Part shown: piece after piece, positions 12,007-24,874 of the stretch
How the letters are laid out: each line of letters begins with the position of its first letter
Numbering within the stretch: the first letter of the stretch is position 1
Assembly (NCBI GenBank): GCA_002116315.1
Contig: KZ107860.1
Location: 372,001 to 436,000, forward strand
Direction: 5' to 3'
Length of the DNA: 64,000 nt
DNA from: Epicoccum nigrum
Lineage: Eukaryota > Ascomycota > Dothideomycetes > Pleosporales > Didymellaceae
The notes under the pieces: model-generated
Seen by the model: only the letters and a program-made list of their open reading frames with translations
What the model was told of the DNA's origin: nothing
The model's database searches: none
Position numbers and translations under genes: made by a program

Positions 12007-13212
12007 GTTGAATTCGATCTGGTTATACGTGTAATTTGTGAGTATGGGTGAATGAGAAGCGATACTGCGTAGTGGGGTTGTGAACTTTTTGGCGCCAAGA
12101 GTACCGATGACGATGATCGACAGGTACGAGGATAGGGATCGCTGTTCAACAACATACACAAAGCGTTTGATCGCATGTAATCTATAACATGATGGTCATT
12201 CGCTAGAGAGTGTACGCAGACACTCCACTTGGATGCCTTGCCAGCTAGTAAGCTTGCTCTCAGTCGGACCATTGGCTGTGCTTCCAACTGGAAACCTTTT
12301 TCTCCATACAGCTCTGTAGGCGCACGCGTACTAACACAAGGACAGTGTATGTTGTACAGAAACCTTGTCTGCCGGGCTCTGCCCATGCACTCGTTCAGGC
12401 GTGGGAACGCCTATCTGTCAGCCTTTCGGAGCCCGCAAGGCTGCAAAAGAAAGTAGTGCTGATGGTCCACACGCTTGAGAGAGCTCAAAGCGCGATGGAT
12501 GCACCACAGCCTGTCAGCTTGGTGAGCTGCGACTCAGCCGCACCCACTCTTGAGTTTCATCCTGTTTGTGCAGAGATGGAGAAATTGTGCTATTTCGAGT
12601 GTCGCACTCGAAGCCTCAGAACATCGAAGTGCATTTGGACTGTCATCCTCATCGCATTGTGGGTGGCTAATGGCAAAAACAGTTAAGAACCCGGGCACCT
12701 AACAGCCGTTCTACGTTGCGGATGCAGCCATGCCTTGCCGGAAATAGAGCGAGGCTTCGTCAGAAGACGCGGCTATGGTGCGCCACTAGGATGGTTCCAA
12801 GGATCAGCGTTGCTTAGCCGTGAGTGCTGCTGACAGGCCCAGCTGGTTGCCAGGCGCAGAGCTGCTTTGACCGCTTTGTGCATCTGTTGAAGAGTGAGGG
12901 TTTCCCAGCTGTCACCTGTGGAGCCGCAAGTGAGTCCCGCGTACTTTGTACTCGCAAGCAGGGCCCGCAGCGTGTCATTTCAGATTCCTTCGCAACAACG
13001 GTTGCTAAGGTAAACAGCCGCCGAGCACCCTAGGTCTTGTCCCCGCCAAACGCCTCCGGTTTCACGCTGCCGCAATACGACAACCGCCTTTCAGTGACCT
13101 TCAAAGTCACGTTTGACCTGCTGAGCCTACCACACTTACGCGTGTTTGGGCAGTGGAGTCGGTGTTCACAGAATCCGCAAGTTGATTGAGGCGCAGCAAA
13201 GCTTCCAGCACC
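12007..13212. promoter_or_regulatory. divergent promoter region (phosphatase / chitin synthase)
   Basis: A 1.2-kb spacer between genes reading outwards. No conserved open frame is seen. It should contain both promoters and the chitin-synthase leader; I identify no particular site. Confidence 0.5.
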
Positions 13213-16200
13213 ATGTCTGGTTACAACCGTCTGGGTGAGTTCTCCGCCAGTACGCATTACGATTGCGTCGCACGCATAGCCGGCTCCTTCGCCCAGAAGC
13301 CATTTCCCAAATTCCTTGTCGCTTCCTATTCAGACATCGAGCCTTACGAGTTGCGGCTCTGCGCCACCATCTGGCTTCCATTTGCATTCCTCGTCGCCCT
13401 CGCATTCACTCGGCGCATGCAACTTTCGCTATCTCTCGTATCGCATTTACGCGCCTGAGGCAGTCCACTAACCAGCCCTCTTCATAGACGAGGACCACTA
13501 CGAAATGGATCCGCGACGTCCAGCACCTGGCAGGACGCCGTCCCCAGGCCACCCGCTTGCTGGCTACCAGCTCGAGGACAACTATGGCTCGCATGCCGGG
13601 CCTCTGGAGATCCCTATGGGACCTGAAATGACACATCCTGCCGCTTCGGGCGACAGACTTCCCCTCCAGCCGAGCGTAGGTTCTCTTAGCAGACAGTCTG
13701 AGGCCTGTTGGCGCTGACAAAGTGCAGTATTCGGTAGAGAATATCCCATATGCTGGAGGAAACTACCAAGACGATTACGACCCGCGACCGCAACGACATG
13801 ACAGCGACTATTCTCTTAACCCGCAGGCGCATCACGACGCGTACTACAACCAGCCCTACGATCCCACACCGCACGACGAGAGCCCACACGCAGGGTACGG
13901 TACACAGCCGGACCACTACTGGCAGGACGAGCAGGATGGTCGACCGATGCTGGGAGGCGGCACCTCGTATGGGCCCGATCCCCACGACTTGGACGACCAG
14001 ATGGACCCCGAGAACCCATTCCACGATGAGATCCAGCACACACCCAGCCCAGCGCCGATCAAGCGGTGGAAGACAGTCAAAGAGGTGCAGCTTTTCAAGG
14101 GCAATTTGGTGCTTGATTGCCCGATTCCCCCGCGACTGCTCAACCAGGTTCCACACGCACAGCCCCCGGAGCGTGACGAGTTCACACATATGCGCTACTC
14201 GGCCGCCACCTGTGACCCTGCCGACTTCGACGCAGAGCGCTTCACGCTGCGCCAGAAGTTGTTCGCAAAGCCCAGGCACACGGAGCTGTTTATTGTTGTG
14301 ACCATGTACAATGAAGAGGACGAGCTGTTCGCGCGAACCATGATGGGTGTCATCAAGAACATCGAATACATGAATTCACGAACCAACAGCAAGACGTGGG
14401 GCAAGGACGCGTGGAAGAAGATCGTAGTGTGCGTCGTCAGCGATGGCCGTGCGAAAATCAACCCACGAACGAGAGCTGTTCTGGCAGGTCTTGGAGTGTA
14501 CCAAGACGGCATTGCCAAGCAGCAAGTCAACGGCAAGGATGTGACTGCGCATATTTACGAAGTACGTGAGCAGTGTGGCTGTGTCCAAGATTGATGACTA
14601 ATGACATGTACTAGTACACAACCCAAATGACTCTCGACATCAAGAAAGGTGTTGTCAATGTCAAGAAGGGTAATACTCCCGTGCAGATGCTATTCTGTCT
14701 GAAGGAAAAGAACCAGAAGAAGATCAACTCGCATCGATGGTTCTTCCAGGCTTTTGGCGCCGTTCTGGACCCGAATATTTGTGTCCTGATCGATGCCGGA
14801 ACAAAACCCGGCAAAGACTCTATTTACCAACTCTGGAAAGCCTTTGATCTGGAACCCATGTGCGCAGGCGCTTGCGGTGAGATCAAAGCTATGCTTGTCC
14901 ACGGAAAGAAGCTTTTGAACCCGCTTGTCGCGACCCAAAATTTCGAATACAAGATGAGCAACATCTTGGATAAGCCTCTGGAATCCGCCTTTGGTTTCAT
15001 CACTGTGCTTCCCGGTGCTTTCTCCGCCTATCGTTATGTCGCCCTTCAAAACGACAAGACCGGCCAAGGACCATTAGAGAAGTACTTCGCTGGTGAGAAG
15101 ATGCACGGTGCAAATGCCGGTATTTTCACAGCCAACATGTACCTTGCTGAGGATCGTATCCTCTGCTTCGAGCTCGTTTCCAAGCGAAATTGCCATTGGA
15201 TCTTGCAGTACGTCAAGTCTGCTAATGGCGAGACTGATGTGCCTACAACCATGGCTGAGTTCATCGGCCAGCGTCGTCGTTGGTTGAACGGTTCTTTCTT
15301 CGCAGCAGTCTACGCTCTGGCGCATTCTTTCGACATCTTCCGCAGTGACCACTCGGCTATTCGCAAGGGAATGTTCCTTGTCGAGTTCTTCTACCAAACC
15401 ATCAGCATGCTCTTTGCCTGGTTTGCCCTTGGCAACTTCTTCCTGGTTTTCCACATCCTCACCAACTCCTTGGCCTCGTATATTGGTACTGCTGGTAAAG
15501 TTTTGTTCATTCTATTCGAATGGCTCTACATTGCTGTGCTGATCACGTGCTTCATTCTTTCGCTCGGTAATCGACCGCAAGGTTCGAACAAGTGGTATAT
15601 GTCCATGGTGTACTTCTGGTGCATTATCATGACATACCTCATGTTTGCATCAGTCTTTATTACTGTCAAATCGATCCAAACGACGATCAAGGACGGCTTC
15701 ACATTCGCGACGATCTTCCAGAACACGATCTTCTTCCAGTTGATTGTTTCTCTAGCTTCGACGTATGTGATGTGGTTTGTTGTTTCGATTCTGTTCCTCG
15801 ACCCGTGGCACATGTTCACATGTTTCATCCAATACCTGCTCATGACACCAACGTACATCAACATCCTCAACGTATATGCTTTCTGTAATACGCACGATAT
15901 CACCTGGGGAACCAAGGGCGACGACAAGCCTGAGAAACTTCCTTCAGTCACCACTAAGGCTGACGGTAAAGCCGATATCCAAGCTCCTACTGACGATGCC
16001 GATCTGAACACCATGTACGAGAAAGAGTTGCAGGTTTTCAGCTCGAAGTGGAAAGAAGAGAAGAAGATCGCTTCGCCACAAGACAAGCAGGAAGATTACT
16101 ACAAGGGTTTCCGTTCTGGTGTGGTTTTGTTCTGGATGCTCTGTAACTTGGGTCTTACTGCTGTCGTGCTGCAGTCAGGCGGCTTGGAAGTGACGGTCTC

Positions 16201-16399
16201 CGACCCAACTAAACAAGATGAGCACCAGAGCCGCGTTGCTGGTATCTACCTGGGTGTCGTCCTTTGGAGTGTTGCTGGTCTTGCGGCTTTCCGCTTTATT
16301 GGAGCTGTCTGGTTCCTGATTGTGCGCATGGTAAGTCGTTACTCATACTTAGTGTTGTGATCACGCAGCTGACATAGTCGACAGTTCCGAGGTGTTTAA
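13213..16399 (+). CDS. chitin synthase, division 1 (class I-like)
   Basis: Processive membrane GT2 enzyme that polymerises UDP-GlcNAc into cell-wall chitin. Five exons (13213-13234, 13488-13675, 13728-14561, 14615-16330, 16385-16399) sum to 925 codons (924 aa). The 22-nt first exon encodes MSGYNRL and is followed by a 253-nt intron, long for this window. The last coding exon is only 15 nt (FRGV plus stop). Catalytic landmarks are WKKIVVCVVSDGR, AEDRILCFEL and the product-binding motif QRRRWLNGS, followed by a cluster of C-terminal membrane helices. The disordered acidic N-terminus (about 1-220) is rich in His, Asp and Pro. The run KYFAGEKMHGANAGIFTANM resembles class I more than class III from memory, so class assignment is tentative. 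Confidence 0.95.
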
Positions 16400-17229
16400 T
16401 CGCAGATCGCCCTACACCCAGGCTGGTGTCCGGCGCATATATGTGTATGTATAGTATGTCTTTGGCCTATTGCGTACATCGCGCAAGGGTACGATCTGAT
16501 GCTATGACGGTGTTTTTTTCTTTTGCATATGAACTTCACGACTTGTTCGCAATATGATACCTCGATAGCACTCCATGTAGTCGTTGAAATGCATATAAAA
16601 TGATTCTTTCGGTTCTGTAATCCTTTCCAAGTGTCTCTCCGCACTCTCGCTGTCACGTTGGCTCTGATTGTGGCAATGCGCATATCAGCTTTACATCCAT
16701 CCTGAGGTACCTCAATGGATAGCTTCACTTGTTTATACATCTCGTTCACATGTTCGCAAGTTAGCTGTGTGCTGCCATGTGTGTGTCTGGATAGTGAAGA
16801 CGCTTCACGATTCTGCCGGGCGCGCGAAACATTCACCTGCCCGCGCAGTGCAGTGCCAAACAACATTAGGTAGCCACAATACACTCACCTTCACTTCGTG
16901 GCTGCCCTCTTTTCGCCACACACAGACCGATCGCGCTTGCTCATCGCTGCCAAGGCAACGTCTTCATAATATATTTCCCTGGCCTTGCCCTCCATCCACG
17001 CAACTGCTCTCTCCCAACTGCGCCTCGCCTCTCTACCTACCACTGAGCTAGCAGCTTGCTACACAACGCTACTTGAACATGTAAGGTTTCCCCACTTTCT
17101 CACTCTTCTACTGCCTCATTTGTTGTGGGCTCACGTTGTAGCAAAACCTAACAACACAGACTTCTGCATCGGCATTTCTCGTGCACAATTTGGCACTGAC
17201 TTACGTCAACCTGCGCTCACGTAACAGCT
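16400..17229. other. spacer between chitin synthase and zinc-knuckle gene
   Basis: An 830-bp tandem intergenic region. The right half (about 16900-17220) is pyrimidine-rich on the plus strand, as often seen in leaders of highly expressed fungal genes. A possible 5'-UTR intron begins GTAAGG at 17081. No gene is seen. Confidence 0.5.
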
Positions 17230-18995
17230 ATGTCGTGGACCGCAGAGCCGGGTAGTAAGTAAAATTTCCTCCTATTTCCAAGTGACCATGGCCTGCTGAC
17301 CATGCAGACGATGATGCATGGGCACCTACTGCCGACACTGGCAACGCTTGGGGAGCTTCTGGGGGCGACGGAGGCTATGGGGCGGGCGGAGATGAAGGAA
17401 ACTATGGCGTCGGCGGAGGCGGAGGAGATGACACCTGTCGCGTGTACGTATTCTTTTTCTTTGGATCTCGTGGTGCTGGAATTGACACTGAACAGCTGCG
17501 GACAAACCGGTCACTTCGCTCGCGAGTGTCCAGACAAGCCCGCCGGTGGCGGTCTAACTGGCGAGTGCTACAACTGTGGCGAAGTCGGTCACAACAAGGC
17601 TGACTGTCCCAACCCTCGTGTCGAGCGCGAGTTCACCGGAACCTGCAACTCCTGTGGTGTCGAGGGCCACGCTGCTCGCAACTGTCCTACCAATCCCATG
17701 AAGTGTAGGCTTTGCGACAAAGAGGGCCACAAGGCTCTTGATTGCAAGGAGCGTCGTCTTGTTGATTGGACTGGTATCCCGGAGCTCGAATCTGGGGAAG
17801 CCTGGCGGAAGCTCGTCGATGCGGCTAGGGCGAAAGATCTCGATGCGTTCCGCAACAGTTTGAAGGCTTACGCACGTTCTCTCGCGGATTCTGGTGATTT
17901 CGACCTTGTCGCTGTCGAGGAAACTCTTCGCACAGATTGTCTTCCTATCTTCTTGATCGCCAAGAAACAGGAAGTAGCCCCGAATATGACTGTTATCGAC
18001 ATGCTCGGCAACCCTGATCGCAAGTATGTTCTCACCGTCCAACTGTCAGACAAGCCTCGCCGTGCGAAGCTCAAGGAAGGTTGGCCTGAGAACGCCGAGC
18101 AGAACAAGGAGCGTCTTGCCTCCGCCGGATTTTTGCAAGACCGTGGCGTTCCACTCTGCAGCAACTGTGGAGAGCTTGGACACATCAAGAAGGTAAGTGT
18201 TCTCGATTCTAATAACCCACCCTTATGATGGTTTGAACCCTGTTGGCTGGGAGATCCCGCAGTCACTATTTGATCAAGGATGTTACTGACAGCTTCCAGC
18301 ACTGCAAGCAGGAGCGGATCGAGCACGCCTCCACGGCGCCCGCTGTGATCTGCGTGTACTGTTCTGAGGAGGGTCACCGGGCTCGCGACTGTCCTAAGGA
18401 GCGTATCAACCCCCACGCCTGCAAGAACTGCAAACAGGAAGGCCACAACGCCAAGGATTGCCCCGAGCCACGCTCTGCGGAGGGTGTGGAGTGCCGCAAG
18501 TGCAATGAGATGGGTCACTTCTCTAAAGATGTGAGTGCCTCATGTCATAGGTGGTTGTGTACGCTAATGCTCTACAGTGTCCAAACGTCGAAGCGCGTCC
18601 TCCGAGAACATGCCGCAACTGTGGCTCGGAGGACCATATCGCAAAGGAGTGTGACCAGCCTCGCAACCCCGATAGCGTCACCTGCCGCAATTGCGAAAAG
18701 CAAGGACACTTCTCTCGTGACTGCCCCGAGCCTAAGGACTGGTCCAAGGTGCAGTGTCAGAACTGTCAAGAATTTGGTCACACCATCAAGGTTAGCAAAG
18801 GTCAGAATTTCATATCGAAGCGATTATATTAACCTCTCACAGCGCTGCCCCGTTCCTCCTGCCGAAGAAGGCGCCATGGGTGGAGGTGGTCCTGTCGAGG
18901 CTACCGGTGGCTGGGGCGCGGGAGATGATGCTGCTGCTGCCAATACTGGAGGCGAAGCTTCCTGGAACTCTGGTGATGGTGGTGGCGGATGGTAA
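17230..18995 (+). CDS. CCHC zinc-knuckle nucleic-acid-binding protein (CnjB/Gis2/Byr3-like)
   Basis: Predicted single-stranded nucleic-acid binder of the CNBP/Gis2 superfamily, probably cytosolic in RNA control. Six exons (17230-17254, 17308-17443, 17496-18192, 18300-18530, 18578-18790, 18843-18995) join to 484 aa. I count eleven CX2CX4HX4C knuckles, from CRVCGQTGHFAREC to CQNCQEFGHTIKRC. Four lie before and seven after a roughly 120-residue non-knuckle domain that begins RRLVDWTGIPELESGEAW. Four introns fall within or right beside knuckles, and splicing restores a missing Cys or His-adjacent residue in each case, which strongly supports the model. Gly/Asp-rich tails flank the array. Yeast Gis2 has seven knuckles and no central domain, so this is the longer filamentous-fungal type named CnjB in Aspergillus annotation. 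Confidence 0.93.
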
Positions 18996-19568
18996 GGCGC
19001 TGCGTAACGCCCCATACCAACTTTAACGCGACCGGTATATTCTGACTATAGGTTGGACTATGAGAGCCGCAATGCTTAGTGAAAAAGGCGACTCGATACA
19101 GCTCCAAAAGTTTTCAATGAGCACGTCGTAGGTGGAAGGGTCATTAGTGTACGAAGATAACAAGATGATACTTGCAAGCTTTCTCCTGTCTCGTTTTGCT
19201 GTTGAGATATGTCTTATTCCTAAAGACCCCGCTATAATGATCAAAGTTCTTGGAGGGGTGACGACCTGAAGCGGAAGTTGATGCCCTGGCTTTTGCACGT
19301 CAGAAATACTCACAGATGAGTCCTCAGCGTAGAGCCTAAGATAGCTACGTTGTGGTAAGACCTCCAAGGACTACGAAAAGGTTAGGCAAGTGATAAAATT
19401 TATACTCATTCTCATTTGTAGCCTTCAGAGTTTGGATTCGAGCTGTGTTGGTGGAGCAATCGCGTCGCGAAGTAGCCCGATGTCTCGACGTGGGCCGTCG
19501 CGACACCGCCCGGCAGTTTGGCGCGTCGGAAGCTCGCAGCTGCTGGAGCGGTTTGAGCTGCAGCACAA
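18996..19568. other. spacer upstream of lipoate ligase
   Basis: A 573-bp region in tandem orientation. No gene is visible. It should hold the terminator of the zinc-knuckle gene and the promoter of the ligase gene. Confidence 0.5.
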
Positions 19569-20925
19569 ATGCCATTCTCGCGGACAATGGCACCCTCAAG
19601 GGGCGCGTGGCTGTGTAATTCCTCGGGAAGCTCTATCACTCGCCACAGAATTCTGTACTGCCAACCAACGAACGCGACCTGGCTGCAACCGTCCGCACAC
19701 GCGCGCCGAGCCTACACCTCGTTCACCGAGAATCTTTCAAATCCTGCAAACAGACTGCAGAGCTATATTTCCCGCAGCAGCGATCCGTATCTGAACCTCA
19801 GCATCGAAGATCACATCTTACGGAAGTCGCCGCCAGACAGCACGGTTCTTTTCTTATACGTGAATCGGCCATGTGTGGTTATAGGACGCAATCAAAACCC
19901 TTGGAGCGAGGTCAATCTAGGCATCCTAAATGCCGCGACCGGCACGAAGGAGCTCAAGGATACCGAGCCCCCAGGTATAGGCGCTGTCGATCTTGTGCGT
20001 CGGCGTTCGGGCGGCGGCACTGTCTTCCATGACGAGGGAAACCTCAATTGGAGCATCACCTGCCCGCGCAATGACTTTACCAGAGACAAGCACGCTGAGA
20101 TGGTTGTGCGCGCGTTGCGTAAGCAGGGTATAGAGCGGGCTAGGGTCAACGAGCGACACGACATTGTGCTGGACCAGGGGCACGAGAGGCGGCCCTCTGA
20201 TCCCGAGGATACGCACCGAACGCCGTACATGGTTGACGATGGCATACCGAGACCGCTGAAGGTGTCTGGATCAGCGTACAAGCTCACTCGGCAACGAGCC
20301 TTGCACCATGCGACTACCCTCCTGGAGTCACCCAACCTGCACATCATTTCTCAGTATTTGCGCTCCCCGGCTAAGAATAACATCGAGGCCAAGGGTGTGG
20401 AGAGCGTCAGCTCGCCGGTGTCCAATATTGGGTTAGAGCTGAAGCCTTACCAGAAGCGCCTGCAAGAGGTTTTTGCTGCCATGTATGCCAGTGTGGGCAG
20501 GATCGATGTTGTTGAAACGGTTGGCGACGAGTACCTGAACATTCCCGACATCAAGAAGGGGTACGATGAGCTCCGTGTATGTACCTTGCTTATAGCTGTC
20601 AGTTTCCATGCTAATCTATACACAGACGCATGACTGGATGTGGGCGCAAACACCACAATTCGATGTGAAGCTTGACTTTGTTGATGCGCCTGCAATCATT
20701 CTGAACGTACATCACGGCATCATCAAGAGCTTCGATGTGGAGTCTGGACTGATGGACGATACATATAAAGATGTTCGTTCAGCGCTTGTTGGTACAAAGC
20801 TGCAGGAAGTGTCTGACTGGGCAACGCTGTTGCAAGCCAGTGTCGAGCCCTTTGACGATCGATGTGTCGCCGTTGCGAGGCGTTTGGAGGAATTACTGCC
20901 TGTGCCTGAGTTCCCGAGGACTTGA
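19569..20925 (+). CDS. lplA: lipoate-protein ligase A family protein, mitochondrial
   Basis: Attaches lipoate to E2 and H subunits of mitochondrial 2-oxoacid dehydrogenases and the glycine cleavage system; yeast Aim22/Lip3 is the family reference. Two exons (19569-20576 and 20626-20925; 49-nt GTATGT...CAG intron) encode 435 aa. The N-terminal 45 residues are Arg/Ser-rich and acid-poor, fitting mitochondrial import. The catalytic domain begins at DPYLNLSIEDHIL and carries the lipoyl-AMP-binding RRRSGGGTVFHDEGNLN and the lysine motif KVSGSAYKLTRQRALHHAT. The C-terminal exon holds the small accessory domain (WAQTPQFDVKL onward). A second Met at residue 7 could also start translation. Compared with bacterial LplA (about 340 aa) the extra length is the leader plus loops. 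Confidence 0.92.
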
Positions 20926-21988
20926 AGAATAATGTCCCCCTCTTTCAAAAGCCTTGCGGCTACTTTAATTCTCCTTCCTACAAGCTTGCGTGAACTGGAG
21001 GCAGTCATCAAGGGAGGACGATCAGGCAGAGGTCTTAGGATACTACATCTGGGATAGCACCTCCACAGCAGTTGTTGAGCTCTACCCATTCTTCAACACT
21101 AGTCTCGTTGAGGATCCGGTGTAGACTGCTTGTGGGGCAAATGCTGCCTTGCGACCCAGGATCATAAGGCTAGAGAGATGAGGGGGAAGCCTGTTCTACG
21201 TGCAATCTCAAGGATGTCTTGTAGTGACACGGGTCATACCGTTCGAGATTGTTACGTGCACCTGCGGTCATGGCTCTGCCTTCACTTGATGACATTGTGG
21301 TTCAGAGCAAACATGGAATCGAAGGGACAAGGCCTGGTCCCTACTCGGGGCCTTCCGCATTTCGTGACCAACAGTGGAAAGGATCCTCTCAGAGGTTTAT
21401 TGATAGTCGTCTACGACGGATCGCGTTGCCATGTAGTTGCATTCCAATAATCGTGGTGACGACAATTGCCAACCTAAGCGAACGCGACGCGGCTGCCTAC
21501 CTACACACGCGTTTCAGCCTTCTCACCCTCAACATCAGCAAACACAGTCGCCCTTTCAGCTCGGTCTGATAGGCAGAGTAACGCATGCGCAGACTGTACA
21601 GCCGCACAAAACGTGATTCGTGACTGTGCAACCGTCATGTAGCCAATCGGCCTCGTTCTGGAAGCTCACCAAGTTGATGTTTGAAACGAAACAAGTTCGC
21701 TGTCAGAGTCGCGCTCTACGGTCGCGTTTCAGGTGAACATCTGTCAACTAAACCCTTTTGGTATGCATCCCGCATCCTAAGACAATTTAGAAGGATGTTA
21801 TTAAATCAGCCACCATGAGGCAAGGAGTGACCTTCTAATTCCTACAGAAGTCGTTCGTTGTATTGCTGTTGTATCGACCGTTTTTCCCGCCTCTCGTCGA
21901 AGTGTATATCAAATATCACGAGCATCAATAGTCAAGAATTCGGCGCAGGTTCGCCTACATAGCCAATACACTACAACGAGTCTAAGAC
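20926..21988. other. intergenic region
   Basis: About 1.06 kb between two plus-strand genes. Short frames only; none resembles a known protein. No repeat or RNA gene is seen. Confidence 0.5.
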
Positions 21989-23340
21989 ATGAAAATGGAT
22001 AACATCATTTTCTCTGAAACCGAATTCATCGATGAACAGGGACAATCGATTACACAACAGAACAATGGCTGGATGTACAGCGCCATGTACCCAGGTAAGC
22101 AGCGTTCCATAACTGCATATCTCAAGACCATCCCGTTAACAGCAGAGTAGACTGTCCGCTCCCTGAATCTGACTTTTGGCCTCCGTCGACCCTGACATAC
22201 CAGCAACTATCACAGCAACGTTTTTCTACTTCGACACATTCATCCTTCGCTACAGACCCACGCACTTCCCTCAGTACCAATGTTTCCTTGCAGTGGCAAC
22301 CTTCTTCATCATCGACGTCAACAAGATCATCCTGGTCCAACTCAGCCGCGCAGCGGAGCCGCCAAGCCAGTCTTGCATCAACTGCAGATTTTCAATCCTC
22401 TATGTTACCAGAATTCACGGCTGCAAAAGCTCCTTTGTCACCTGCACCGTCATCTTCAAAAAAGAAAGCTTCACAACGTCACCTGTCACCGGAAAAAGAT
22501 AAGGACCACTTTGCTACATGCGTTTCGCGGAAGCGTCGCACTCGAAGATCGCAACGAGAACCGCGGTACTGGTGCACATCGTGTGAAGAGCCCTTCGTTG
22601 AGAAGTACGACTGGAAAAGGCACGAAGAGACCTACCAGGAGCGGCGTTTTGTGTTCTCATGCAGTCTTTGCAGCGCCAGCTACTTCCTTGAGAAGGACTT
22701 TGTTCATCACCATAGGACGCGGCATAATTGCGAGACTTGTCAACGAGACGAGCACGAAGAAGCTGCAAGGCGACAGCTTCAAGCCCGCACTGGCTGGGGT
22801 TGTGGTTTTTGTACACACTTCAGCAGTGACTGGAAGGAACGATGTAACCATATCGCGCAGCATTTTGAAAGCGGAAGGACCATGAACGAGTGGTACCACA
22901 GCAACGTCATCCAGTCTCTCCTGCAGCGGCCGGCGATTCGAGCAGAGTGGAACGCGATTCTGCACTCCCAGCCTCAACTCAGGGCAGATTTTGGCTGGAA
23001 TCAGCGCAATACTGGGCGAACCGAAGGATACCCTGAGAGCCACTTGCAGCCGCATCTGCAAGACCTTCTCGAGTATTACAGACCTGGTGATAACGCCTTC
23101 GAGCTAGCTCAACTGGCTTTCCGTAAGATTGCTTTCCCAGCCCGCCCGCCACAGGCACCCCGCAAGGATTACAAAAACAACCATACTGCGACTCTGCAGT
23201 CCCTGATGGACGATCCTGTGTCTTGGAATCGACTTATGAGCACAATTCCAGAGGACGACGTTCCACCGACAGCTGTTTGTGAATTAAATTTTGATATAAC
23301 ACGCGGGGCGTTTGATGAGGATGACTTTACCTACTTCTAG
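21989..23340 (+). CDS. orphan C2H2-like zinc-finger protein
   Basis: Unknown, possibly a nuclear regulator. Exon 1 (21989-22094) encodes MKMDNIIFSETEFIDEQGQS onward and has a GTAAGC donor. Exon 2 (22148-23340) carries the rest, for 432 aa in all. The acceptor that keeps frame is a GAG at 22145-22147. The better CAG sites a few bases upstream run straight into a TAG, so the 5' end is less sure than the body. A Ser-rich region (about 50-110) is followed by basic residues RKRRTRRSQREPR. Two zinc-finger-like units come next: CTSCEEPFVEKYDWKRH, then a better CSLCSASYFLEKDFVHHHRT plus RH. A third CGFC/H unit occurs near 215. The C-terminal third is acidic and lacks recognisable motifs. Confidence 0.75.
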
Positions 23341-24874
23341 TCCGGTGAAAATCTACGTTCGTCGCTGGTGTTGTTTTTGAGCTGCCGGCAAGCTTGGAAT
23401 GACTGACGAATTCATGGAACTATAATTTGTAATGACAATTCTCGACATACCTTCCCTAGACTCCACTGATTAGTGAGCTTGAAACGAATGTCCCCTCAAT
23501 ATCAATAACTTGTATATAAATTGCTTCCTATCTCCACGAGAATAAAACGTTCTGTATGTACCGTAAACAGGTACTCCCATTCAAGCTTCGGCTCAGGACC
23601 GGCTAGATAATCATCGCCCTGACTCGATGACTGCCAAGATACTTAACGGGAATGTAGGACATTTCAGTGTACTCACCTCTCGTATCTAGTCCGCCTCACC
23701 TGAAACATAGCCTTGGCAACCCAGACTTGAGTGAAAAAAAAAGCTAGCTGATCGACATTAAGGCCAGGTCATCGCCGACATGTGATGCAGAGGTTACAGG
23801 TGAACCCATCGTCACCGTATGTCGTATGTCGTGAGCAAATGCGGCAACCTGCAAGTTAATGCCCACCGTGTCAAGGGTACAAGTACTAGGTTCTAGTAGC
23901 TTAATGAGCATCTTCACACTCACCTTCAGTGTCCTCCGTAACGCAAAGGTTCTTCTCGTTCTTTTCTCTTCAATACTCTGTGCTGCCCCAAACGCTGGAA
24001 TCCTTGCAAAGCCTTGTATATCCGGGCATCCTGTACAATGTGTTCAGCAGCCGTGAGTCTCCACAGCAACCACACACTCCATCCTGTGTGCTAAACAGCT
24101 CCAGCCCACCAACACGTCTCAAGTCATTACTGTGTACCTCGATACGAGAACGCAGACAACACATGCGGACCGGGAAAGGGGTGGAAGTGCCGCTTCCAAG
24201 ATCTTGCGGCGAGATGAGCGCGAAGGGAGGCTACAGTCCTGGCTCCGGGAAAGCGGGAGGGAGGGCCCTTGGAATCTGCTGGCTGGGTCGCGTTTAAGAT
24301 GAGAGTGCGTGTTGTTGATCGCATATCTTTGTCTGCTTGTGGCGAGAAGTTGCTTGGAAACTTGTGTATTATGAGCTTATATGTAAGACAAGTACTGTCG
24401 CTTTTACTGGTGGAAAATGAGACGAGCCGCGGATATAAGATACATGATCGTTGGACACAGCTTAGAAAAATTTCCAGGCAATAATTGATATATCGTGCTC
24501 AGGAAGGGTATTGTGATATAAACGAGAAATGACCCTGTCAAACCCAGGCCCTTGTGCTAATAGGAAATGCGATGACGATATTTAGTAAAGGAGCCTAACC
24601 TGGCGATACCGGCTTTATATCCACGCCTGTGACGCATTTAGCACGGATGGCGACTTGAAGATCATTCTAGAGCCACTATATGAGCTAAAGCATCGTTTAT
24701 CCAGTTTAGTGAGTTTATTTAGATGAACGTCTCGTTAGTGGGATTTCTAAATTCATTTAGACCACAAGATGCTGAAGTGTGTGAAGCTCGATTGTATTAT
24801 GAACTAGATTTGATTCAGGCTATCATAATGCCTGTTTTTATATACGCGTCTGCCTCAACCGGAGTACGTCCAAT
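23341..24874. other. intergenic region between convergent genes
   Basis: A 1.5-kb convergent spacer, visibly richer in A+T toward 24450-24870. No conserved open frame, RNA gene or repeat unit was recognised. Confidence 0.5.

Noticed and set aside
13686..14279. 197-codon minus-strand open frame
   Set aside because: Antisense to chitin synthase exon 3; hydrophobic Val/Leu-rich mirror of a His/Asp-rich coding strand.
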